DNA of 13,877 nt, taken from assembly GCA_934130705.1 (NCBI GenBank), contig CAKOYL010000019.1, positions 1-13,877 of the forward strand. Reading direction: 5' to 3'. Below are positions 1 through 5,314 of this stretch, piece by piece (the stretch's first letter is position 1; each line of letters opens with the position of its first letter). The notes beneath the pieces were generated by a model. That model ran no database searches. It saw only the letters and a list, made by a program, of their open reading frames with translations, and was not told the origin of the DNA. The stretch is from an uncultured Clostridia bacterium (GTDB lineage Bacteria > Bacillota_A > Clostridia > TANB77 > CAG-508). Made by a program: the position numbers and the translations under genes.

Positions 1-516
1 TAGATATACTCCTTTTACCAATTCATATTTTCCATTTTTTACTACTATTCCTTTTGGTTCTGTATACTCTAAGATTTTTATTCCTATATCTTTACACCAT
101 TTTACTTGATTTTCGTTATTTGCATTACTTTTATTTGATACGTAATACATTTCACCTTTATAGACTACTACTAAATTTTTGTCACTATTTTTTATGTTTT
201 CTATTACTTCTTCTATATTAGTTGTTATTTCTTCCTCTTCTATATCTGTTATTATTTTATCGTCTATTGCTTTCTTTAGCATTTCTCCCCCATTTATTTC
301 ACTTGTATCCGGATTTAGTGTTTCTGTTACTTTCCATGATACATACATGTTTGTTTTTTCTTTATATTCCGCCATTCTTGTTTTAAATGCTGCTTCTTTT
401 GCTCTTCCAAATAGTCCTCCTTGACTTATTGCCGTTATTGTGATTCCTGCTAATATTAGAAGAATGATTATTGTTACTATTAGTGCTATTAAGGTTATTC
501 CTCTTTTTTCTTTCAT
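1..516 (-). CDS. Type IV prepilin-like protein (3' end beyond window)
   Basis: The gene starts at ATG 516-514 behind an AAAGGAGA-type ribosome-binding site and stays open to base 1, giving 172 residues with no stop. The N-terminus is a short basic leader (MKEKRG) followed by a hydrophobic helix of about 22 residues starting ITLIAL. This is the prepilin-peptidase pattern, with cleavage expected between Gly6 and Ile7. The glutamate usual at mature position 5 is alanine here, as in pseudopilin-like proteins that are abundant in gut Clostridia. After the helix comes a hydrophilic domain with an amphipathic start (GLFGRAKEAAF) and a Glu/Lys-rich middle. It probably sits in the membrane as a pilin or pseudopilin subunit; no assembly gene is visible. 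It lies 44 bases downstream of the frameshifted tail of the secreted-protein gene with no terminator between, so the two are likely cotranscribed. The prepilin call is firm; the exact function is unknown. Confidence 0.85.
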   Translation of the reverse strand, partial: MKEKRGITLIALIVTIIILLILAGITITAISQGGLFGRAKEAAFKTRMAEYKEKTNMYVSWKVTETLNPDTSEINGGEMLKKAIDDKIITDIEEEEITTNIEEVIENIKNSDKNLVVVYKGEMYYVSNKSNANNENQVKWCKDIGIKILEYTEPKGIVVKNGKYELVKGVYL

Positions 517-560
517 TCTTTTTCTCCTTTTGTTTTATTGCATTTTTTCATAGAACCACT

Positions 561-720
561 TTAAAGTCCAGCACCGCACACGGCAACTCCACGACCCAAG
601 CAATAGCCACTAGCGCCGTAGTTGTCGAATGAGAACAATCCTCCGCCGCCACGCTTGAAGTAAATGTAGTCACCGGCTCACCCAAGCAGAGCTAGACGCT
701 GAATGCCATTTTGTACATCC
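561..720 (-). other. GC-rich 3' block, candidate DGR variable region
   Basis: By hand count, bases 601-660 contain 33 G/C of 60, and 541-600 and 661-720 contain 29 each, while an ordinary stretch of the same gene (841-900) has 21. Read on the minus strand in the frame ending at TAA 563-561, the block is rich in codons ending in C (GAC, TAC, GGC, AAC, TGC), which are rare in the surrounding genes, and in NNT codons. They encode Asp, Tyr, Gly, Asn, Ala, Ser and Cys. This is the spectrum produced when AAC/AAT codons of a template repeat are mutated at adenines, and such blocks sit at the 3' end of C-type-lectin-fold DGR target genes. No template repeat or reverse transcriptase is in the window, so the assignment is inference. 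Confidence 0.45.
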
Positions 721-1242
721 TGGGTTAGTTGTAGAAGCTGTTCCTAATGCATCTCCTATTCTTGCAGATTCTTGATTACTATCTGCATAAGCATCATAAT
801 ATCTTTTATTTACTCCTCCAAATATATTTCCATTTGATCCTCCTGCAACATATTCCCAATTATCTCCTGCTGTAAAATATACTCCTGTTTTATTTCCTGT
901 TGTTGTTTTTATTGAGCTATTTTGTAATGTTTTTGAATTTCCATATCCTGATGCAGAAAGTATTGCTATTGCTCCATATTCTGTACTTCTCATCATGTGA
1001 ACATCTATATTATTAGCTTCTTTTGATGTTAAATCTGAATTTAATGATTCACTTAGTCCCATTGTTCCTCCTGTTGTTTCCATTTTTCTAAAATTACTTA
1101 TCCAATTTTTCGGTGTATCTGTCTTCTTAGTATGTGTATTGGGATTTGCTTGTAAAGCTGCTTTTACTCCTGTGGTTGGTAATAACATTATTCCTAACAA
1201 CATAAATGCTATTATAATTTTTTCTTTTTTTAATTTTTTCAT
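670..1242 (-). CDS. Secreted formylglycine-enzyme/C-type-lectin-like protein, frameshifted near its C-terminus
   Basis: The ATG at 1242 follows an AGGAGG site and a consensus promoter. Residues 1-28 form a signal peptide (basic start, hydrophobic core, likely cut after VKA). Residues 80-135 carry a pattern I associate with secreted C-type-lectin/FGE-fold proteins of gut Clostridia: MRSTEYGAIAIL, a GNKTGVY segment and a DNWEYVAG segment. Then come YYDAY (148-152) and IGDALG (162-167). The family normally continues through a Trp-rich and RGG-containing tail, but here the frame ends at TGA 672-670 right after AWVSR. One base out of frame, the sequence continues for 35 codons to TAA 563-561 with GDYIYFKRGG, LFSFDNYG and GVAVCGAGL. 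Deleting one base in CCGG near 672-675 would restore a protein of 226 residues. It could be a decaying gene, an assembly error in a hypervariable site, or a recoding site. It is probably exported and displayed together with the downstream prepilin. Confidence 0.75.
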   Translation of the reverse strand: MKKLKKEKIIIAFMLLGIMLLPTTGVKAALQANPNTHTKKTDTPKNWISNFRKMETTGGTMGLSESLNSDLTSKEANNIDVHMMRSTEYGAIAILSASGYGNSKTLQNSSIKTTTGNKTGVYFTAGDNWEYVAGGSNGNIFGGVNKRYYDAYADSNQESARIGDALGTASTTNPGCTKWHSASSSAWVSR

Positions 1243-1326
1243 ATGTTTTCCTCCTACTTTTACTATAATTATTTCCTATAAAATACATAATATTCAATAG
1301 TAAAATATATAATTAAATTCATATAA

Positions 1327-1355
1327 ATTTTACTAATAAAAAAGAAATAAGTCAA
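1327..1355 (-). promoter_or_regulatory. Sigma-A promoter for the secreted protein/prepilin unit
   Basis: On the minus strand TTGACT (1355-1350) and TAAAAT (1332-1327) are separated by exactly 17 bases. This is close to the consensus, and the initiation point falls some 80 bases upstream of the ATG at 1242. It lies between the terminator of the thioredoxin-reductase gene and the secreted-protein gene, so it should drive that gene and the prepilin gene after it. Confidence 0.75.
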
Positions 1356-1387
1356 TATAATACGCATAAATATTTCATATTTTTTCG

Positions 1388-1416
1388 TAAAAAAAGCATT
1401 ACTTATAAGTAATACT
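1388..1416 (-). terminator. Intrinsic terminator of the thioredoxin-reductase gene
   Basis: On the minus strand AGTATTACTT is followed by AAGTAATGCT, a ten-pair inverted repeat with one G-U pair, and then by a run of T residues (complement of 1389-1394). The stop codon at 1401-1399 lies inside the hairpin, so termination is packed against the end of the coding region. Confidence 0.8.
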
Positions 1417-2298
1417 TTTCTTGTATTCATATATTTTTTTTATATCTTTTATCACTTGCATTCCAGCTTTTGTTCCATCATATATAGCTTTTGATATTTG
1501 ATATAATCCTCCAACACAATCTCCACTAGCATATAAACCTTTTATTGATGTTTCCATATTTTCATTTACTACTATTTTATTGTTTTGAATTTCAGCACCT
1601 AATTTTTTTGCAAATTCTGTGCTTCCAGCAACTCCTTGTGCTATAAAAATACCATCTATTTTTATATTAGTGTTATCATCAAATTCTATTTCTTCAATAT
1701 TATTATTTCCTTTAATTTCTTTTATTTTTTTATCATTTATTTCTACATTTTCGGCTCTAAATCCATGTAAATTATTTTTCTCACCATTTGTTAATATTGT
1801 TGCAGATTTAACTAAATTTATTAAATCATTTGTTTCCGAAATCGCATAATCTCCATTTCCGATTATCGCTACTCTTTTATTTCTAAAGAAAAAACCATCG
1901 CAAATTGCACAATAACTAACTCCTTTTCCTTCAAATTTTTCTATTCCTTTAATTTGAGGTTTCTTTTTTGGATTTCCTGTTGCTAAAATAACTTTTTTAG
2001 CTTTTATATTCTGTTTTGTGGTTTGCACTTCAAATAGTTCTTCTTTTCTTATATTTATTACTTCGTCTTCTAAAACATTTACTCCCAATTTTTGTGCTTG
2101 TTCTATTCCATTTTGATATAATTCGTTACCACTTATGCCATTTTTAAATCCATAAAAGTTTTCTATTTTTTCTGTTTTTTCTAATGATGACCTTTCTGTT
2201 TTCTTATATATTACCAATGTTTTTAAATTTGCTCTTTGAGTATATAAACTAGCTGATATTCCAGCAGGACCTGCTCCTACTATTATTACATCATACAT
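1399..2298 (-). CDS. trxB: Thioredoxin reductase-like FAD/dithiol oxidoreductase
   Basis: This flavoprotein of 299 residues has the thioredoxin-reductase layout. The FAD dinucleotide motif VGAGPAG is near residues 7-13 and the redox pair is CAIC at 130-133 (family CATC), followed by DG. A second nucleotide-binding turn, GNGDYA, is at 147-152, and YASGDCVGG at 256-264 binds FAD. The family passes electrons from NADPH through FAD to the disulfide of thioredoxin in the cytosol. The NADPH-binding signature HRRxxxR expected about 20 residues after the second turn is replaced by LTNGEKN, so the electron donor may not be NADPH; ferredoxin-linked members lack this motif too. The start at 2298 follows AAGGAAGG. 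The gene has its own terminator, and a terminator lies upstream, so it is likely monocistronic. No thioredoxin gene is adjacent. A related small flavoprotein disulfide reductase is the alternative. Confidence 0.85.
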   Translation of the reverse strand: MYDVIIVGAGPAGISASLYTQRANLKTLVIYKKTERSSLEKTEKIENFYGFKNGISGNELYQNGIEQAQKLGVNVLEDEVINIRKEELFEVQTTKQNIKAKKVILATGNPKKKPQIKGIEKFEGKGVSYCAICDGFFFRNKRVAIIGNGDYAISETNDLINLVKSATILTNGEKNNLHGFRAENVEINDKKIKEIKGNNNIEEIEFDDNTNIKIDGIFIAQGVAGSTEFAKKLGAEIQNNKIVVNENMETSIKGLYASGDCVGGLYQISKAIYDGTKAGMQVIKDIKKIYEYKKSITYK

Positions 2299-2321
2299 AA
2301 TTTTTTTCCTTCCTTTTTATT

Positions 2322-2350
2322 ATTATAATACATTTTTTATTTTTTACATA
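2322..2350 (-). promoter_or_regulatory. Possible promoter of the thioredoxin-reductase gene
   Basis: A perfect TATAAT (2327-2322, minus strand) lies 24 bases before the ATG, just downstream of the terminator of the preceding gene. The hexamer 17 bases further up, TATGTA, is a poor -35. The site is proposed mainly because the gene needs its own promoter. Confidence 0.35.
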
Positions 2351-2354
2351 CATA

Positions 2355-2389
2355 GAAAAATCTGGTATCAAAAATATTTTGATACCAGA
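2355..2389 (-). terminator. Intrinsic terminator with a perfect 13-base-pair stem
   Basis: TCTGGTATCAAAA (2361-2373) is the exact complement of TTTTGATACCAGA (2377-2389) with a three-base loop. On the minus strand the hairpin is followed by TTTTTC. It lies just after the stop of the 2417-2884 gene and should end its transcript and insulate the thioredoxin-reductase gene. Confidence 0.85.
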
Positions 2390-2416
2390 CGGATATGAGA
2401 GTTATTACTCTTTTTG

Positions 2417-2884
2417 TTATTCACAAACATAAATCGGTTTTATTAGATTTATAGCTACTCTACTATACAAGGACGCTTTAAATTCTTTTTTAGCAAGATT
2501 GCATAATGTCTTTTTTACATCTTTCTCATATAATTTTTGAAAAACCGGATTTTTAAAATAACATGCAACTTCCACATTACTGTTCTTCAAATAGAACACA
2601 TCAGCGGCACAAACGATATTCCCATGTGAATCTTCAATTATCCACATATCTTGTTCTTGTGTGTCACCTCTGTCTATTGATTTCACTCCTTTTTTTAGAT
2701 ATTCTACATCCAGTTGTTCAGAAATTTTACACAATTTATCAAGGTCGCTCTTTTCATCTGTAGCAGCCCTAATAGTGTACTTTGTTCTTGGATCACAATA
2801 ATAAAACCATTCAGTTCCATTATCGTCTATTCTGTAAATCCGTTCTGCACCACTCTCTGTATAGTCTTTTCGTAAATTTCTCAT
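2417..2884 (-). CDS. Hypothetical protein of 155 residues, possibly GNAT-like
   Basis: I do not recognise this protein. It has no signal peptide or membrane helix, so it should be cytosolic. The middle, MWIIEDSHGNIVCAADVFYL, has the strand-turn-strand look of a GNAT acetyltransferase core, followed by another strand (VEVACYFKN) and a helix (KDVKKTLCNLAKKEF). No acetyl-CoA loop of the R/QxxGxG/A type is visible, so that assignment is weak. The ATG at 2884 follows AAGGAGG. The gene stands alone between a consensus promoter and a perfect terminator hairpin, and its codons (AGC, GAC, CTT, CGG) look less A/T-biased than those of the neighbours. This suggests an independently acquired cassette rather than part of an operon. 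Confidence 0.75.
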   Translation of the reverse strand: MRNLRKDYTESGAERIYRIDDNGTEWFYYCDPRTKYTIRAATDEKSDLDKLCKISEQLDVEYLKKGVKSIDRGDTQEQDMWIIEDSHGNIVCAADVFYLKNSNVEVACYFKNPVFQKLYEKDVKKTLCNLAKKEFKASLYSRVAINLIKPIYVCE

Positions 2885-2925
2885 ATTTTTTCCTCCTTAA
2901 GTCATGTATTTACGTTATGTTTACT

Positions 2926-2954
2926 ATTATATCATATATAAATAATTTTTTCAA
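2926..2954 (-). promoter_or_regulatory. Sigma-A promoter of the 155-residue protein gene
   Basis: On the minus strand TTGAAA (2954-2949) and TATAAT (2931-2926) are spaced by exactly 17 bases. The start point would fall near 2919, about 35 bases before the ATG at 2884. Confidence 0.8.
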
Positions 2955-2997
2955 TATTTTTTCTGTATTATTTGTTTATTTCTAGTACGTTTTTATT

Positions 2998-3354
2998 TTA
3001 AATTATTTTTGGAATAAATATTATTAATCCAATTATTGCTGCACTTATAGCGGAAACTAATACTGCTCCTGCTGCTACATCTTTAGCAATTTTGGCTTTT
3101 GGATTTTTTTCTAGTGTTATCATATCTACTACTGTTTCTATTGCTGTATTCATTAATTCTAAAGATATAACTAGACCAAATAATATTATACAAATTAACC
3201 ATTCAATTTGACTTATTTTTAATATTATTCCAAACATTATAACTAAAATCATTATTAGTATGTGTATTTCTAAATTTCTTTCATTTTTTATACCAAAAAT
3301 AATTCCTTCATAAGCATGTTTAAAACTTTTTAATATATTTTCTTTTTTCTTCAT
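2998..3354 (-). CDS. dgkA: Diacylglycerol/undecaprenol kinase family membrane protein
   Basis: The protein of 118 residues has the length and layout of the small DgkA family: an amphipathic N-terminal helix followed by three membrane helices (about 30-47, 50-70 and 94-115). The family signature ELMNTAIETVVD is at 66-77 and AKDVAAGAVL at 90-99, with a conserved Asn-Glu-Arg-Asn segment at 24-27. The enzyme uses ATP to phosphorylate a membrane lipid; in Gram-positive bacteria the substrate is usually undecaprenol, which recycles the cell-wall carrier. It lies 78 bases downstream of the alcohol-dehydrogenase stop, beyond a stem-loop lacking a T-run, and no clear promoter of its own is visible, so read-through is likely. 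The nearest ribosome-binding site is 25 bases from the ATG, with a small hairpin between. No other in-frame ATG, GTG or TTG is available upstream. Confidence 0.92.
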   Translation of the reverse strand: MKKKENILKSFKHAYEGIIFGIKNERNLEIHILIMILVIMFGIILKISQIEWLICIILFGLVISLELMNTAIETVVDMITLEKNPKAKIAKDVAAGAVLVSAISAAIIGLIIFIPKII

Positions 3355-3385
3355 TAACTTGATTATGCTTTTTGCATATCCTCCT
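3355..3385 (-). promoter_or_regulatory. Unusually distant dgkA ribosome-binding site with an intervening hairpin
   Basis: On the minus strand AGGAGG (3385-3380) is 25 bases before the dgkA ATG, too far for normal initiation. Between them TATGC (3378-3374) and GCATA (3368-3364) can form a five-pair stem around AAAAA. If folded, the stem removes 15 bases and brings the spacing to about 10. The same bases spell a four-codon reading frame (MQKA, 3377-3363) starting only two bases after the AGGAGG. Confidence 0.5.
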
Positions 3386-3402
3386 ATTAAAATTATATGA
3401 AT

Positions 3403-3428
3403 ATAGAAGACAATCTCTTGTCTTCTAT
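3403..3428 (-). terminator. Stem-loop after the alcohol dehydrogenase, weak or partial terminator
   Basis: ATAGAAGACAA (3403-3413) and TTGTCTTCTAT (3418-3428) form an eleven-pair stem. On the minus strand the loop is GAGA, a stable GNRA tetraloop. It starts five bases after the stop codon. The bases after it on the minus strand (ATATTCATAT) are not a T-run, so efficient termination is doubtful; it may instead trim or stabilise the upstream message and reduce dgkA expression. Confidence 0.5.
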
Positions 3429-3432
3429 TTTA

Positions 3433-4593
3433 TTACATAGCTTGTCTATATAAATTTATAAAATCTTCTTTGCTAACTTCTCTTGGATTTCCAGGTTTGC
3501 ATGGATCTTCCATAGCTTTATCTGCTAACATTTCAAAATCTTCTTCTTTTGCTCCATAATCTTTTATTGTTTGTGTAATTCCTACCGCTTTTGATAATTC
3601 ACTTATCATCCATACAAATGTATTTATAACATCTTGATCATTTAAATGTTCTGCATCTGGTCTTCCGATTTGGCATAAGATTTCTCTAAATCTTTGTGCT
3701 GTTTCTGGATTTGCACCATTGAATCTCATAACTGTTGGTAATAACATTGCATTTGCAATTCCGTGTGGTGTGTCATAAACAGCTCCTAATTGATGTGCCA
3801 TTGAGTGAACTATTCCTAATCCAACATTTGAGAATCCCATTCCAGCTATATATTGAGCCATTCCCATCATTTCGATTGCTTTTTCATCTTTATCGTTTAC
3901 TGCTGCTGGTAAATATTTGAATATCATTTTTATTGCTTGCATATGGAACATATCTGATATTTCATTATGAGCTTTTGTTATATAACCTTCTACTGCATGT
4001 GTTAGTGCATCCATTCCTGTTGCAGCTGCAAGTGATTTTGGCATTGATGCCATTAAATCTGAATCTATTATTGCTACTATTGGAATATCATTTGGGTCTA
4101 CACATACCATTTTTATTTTTCTTTCTTCATCTGTTATTACATAGTTTATTGTAACTTCTGATGCTGTTCCTGCTGTTGTTGGAAGTGCTATTACTGGCAT
4201 TCCTCTATTAATTGTATTTGATGCTCCATTTAAAGATTTTATATCTGCTCTATCTGGATTTGTCATTACTATTGATATTCCTTTTGCAGTATCCATACTT
4301 GAACCACCACCAACTGTTACAATGACATCAGCTCCTGATGCTTTACAAGCCTCTACACCATCTGTTACATTTTTTATAGTTGGATTTGGTTTTATTTCAT
4401 CATATAATGTATAATCTATGTTTGCATTTTTGAATATTTCCTCAACTTTTGCAGTTACACCTGCATTAACTAGTGATTTATCACTTACTAAAAATACTTT
4501 TTTGAACTTTCTTTTTGTTATTTCTTCTGCTAAAGCTCCTCTTGCGTCCTTTCCAAAATAAGATGTTTCGTTTAAGACAAATTTTATTGCCAT
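3433..4593 (-). CDS. fucO: Iron-containing alcohol dehydrogenase, lactaldehyde reductase (FucO) type
   Basis: The protein of 386 residues aligns from the first residue with E. coli FucO as I recall it, sharing LNET near 7-10, the GGGS NAD-binding turn near 94-97, TTAGTASEVTINYVITDEE and GFSNVGLG. The metal ligands appear intact: Asp and His of GMDALTHA (about 196 and 200), His of VHSMAHQLG (about 263) and His of TPHG (about 277). The family reduces lactaldehyde to 1,2-propanediol with NADH in the cytosol. Without fucose or rhamnose genes nearby, a broader aldehyde or ethanol-cycling role that reoxidises NADH is equally possible. The ATG at 4593 follows AAGGAGG. It begins 30 bases after the membrane-anchored protein gene and is probably in the trmB-pfkA operon, where a redox-balancing enzyme next to phosphofructokinase makes sense. 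Confidence 0.9.
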   Translation of the reverse strand: MAIKFVLNETSYFGKDARGALAEEITKRKFKKVFLVSDKSLVNAGVTAKVEEIFKNANIDYTLYDEIKPNPTIKNVTDGVEACKASGADVIVTVGGGSSMDTAKGISIVMTNPDRADIKSLNGASNTINRGMPVIALPTTAGTASEVTINYVITDEERKIKMVCVDPNDIPIVAIIDSDLMASMPKSLAAATGMDALTHAVEGYITKAHNEISDMFHMQAIKMIFKYLPAAVNDKDEKAIEMMGMAQYIAGMGFSNVGLGIVHSMAHQLGAVYDTPHGIANAMLLPTVMRFNGANPETAQRFREILCQIGRPDAEHLNDQDVINTFVWMISELSKAVGITQTIKDYGAKEEDFEMLADKAMEDPCKPGNPREVSKEDFINLYRQAM

Positions 4594-4623
4594 TTTAAAT
4601 TCCTCCTTTATATAAATTTATTA

Positions 4624-5289
4624 TTATATATTCCCATCTTTATATTCATCAGGAATATTAAAATAATCATCATTAACTTGATTATATGAGATGTCTACTT
4701 TTAGTAGTTCTTTTTCATCTCCTGCTATTGTTTTTATATAAACGATTTTATCGTTATCATAGTATATTCTTGTTTTTGCTTTTGTTAAGTCTGTTACTGC
4801 TATTTTGTTGTTTATCAAGAATCCTTGATATTGTTCAAATTCTTCGTAACTATAGTTTTTTCCTTTTATTCTTTCTTTTCCTGCTTCTTTTGATAAGTCT
4901 TGTAATTTTTCTAGTTGTTGTTTCAATTCTATTAAAATAGATGTATTGTTATTGTATGTATAATATTTTTTACTATCAGCATCTAGGAAATATGTATTTC
5001 CATCTTTTACTATATATCTGCTTGTCTTTCCATCTTTTGTTGTTTCTTTGTATGCATTATTATCTTTTACAATAATTGTTTCTTTATTTTTATCATCTAA
5101 AGTACAAGTAAATGTAATTTGATTTGCTTTTGAAACTTCTTCATATACTTTTTCTGTTTTTTTTGCTTCTTGTATTTCGTTAGTATTTCCTTGTTTATTT
5201 TTTGATACTAAAAATACTATTCCAAATATTATTGCTAATATTAGTATAATAGATATTATAGCTATTAAGATTTTTTTATTTTTTTTCAT
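4624..5289 (-). CDS. Membrane-anchored extracytoplasmic protein, LolA/LppX-like beta fold possible
   Basis: The protein has 221 residues. A basic start (MKKNKK) and a single hydrophobic helix (about 7-29) with no lipobox cysteine point to an N-terminal membrane anchor with the rest outside. A Lys/Glu/Asn-rich linker (31-50) leads to alternating short strands (TFTCTL, ETIIVK, SRYIVKDGNTYFLD, KKYYTY), a helix (LIELKQQLEKLQDL) and more strands. The protein ends in YFNIPDEYKD, a closing pattern also seen in LolA/LppX-like proteins that bind lipids or lipoproteins. That fold is a guess from the strand pattern; I do not recognise the gene. It lies 25 bases after pfkA and 30 before the dehydrogenase, so it is in their transcript. 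Confidence 0.75.
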   Translation of the reverse strand: MKKNKKILIAIISIILILAIIFGIVFLVSKNKQGNTNEIQEAKKTEKVYEEVSKANQITFTCTLDDKNKETIIVKDNNAYKETTKDGKTSRYIVKDGNTYFLDADSKKYYTYNNNTSILIELKQQLEKLQDLSKEAGKERIKGKNYSYEEFEQYQGFLINNKIAVTDLTKAKTRIYYDNDKIVYIKTIAGDEKELLKVDISYNQVNDDYFNIPDEYKDGNI

Positions 5290-5314
5290 AATCTTTTGTT
5301 CCTCCTTTATTTTC

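Noticed and set aside
548..690. A third open minus-strand frame through the GC-rich block, beginning near GEPVTTF
   Set aside because: It gives Thr/Ala/Val-rich sequence without the RGG and GVAVCGAGL motifs, and ends beyond the TAA of the better frame; treated as chance openness of GC-rich DNA.
3735..4154. Plus-strand open frames rich in Leu, Ile and Phe, seeming to encode membrane peptides
   Set aside because: They are antisense to the alcohol dehydrogenase; A-rich coding strands read backward as Leu/Phe/Ser-rich frames. The same holds for plus-strand frames at 179-424, 1619-1849, 2563-2985, 4686-4940, 5469-6120, 6747-7506, 9841-10089, 11364-12805, 12970-13380 and 13368-13658.
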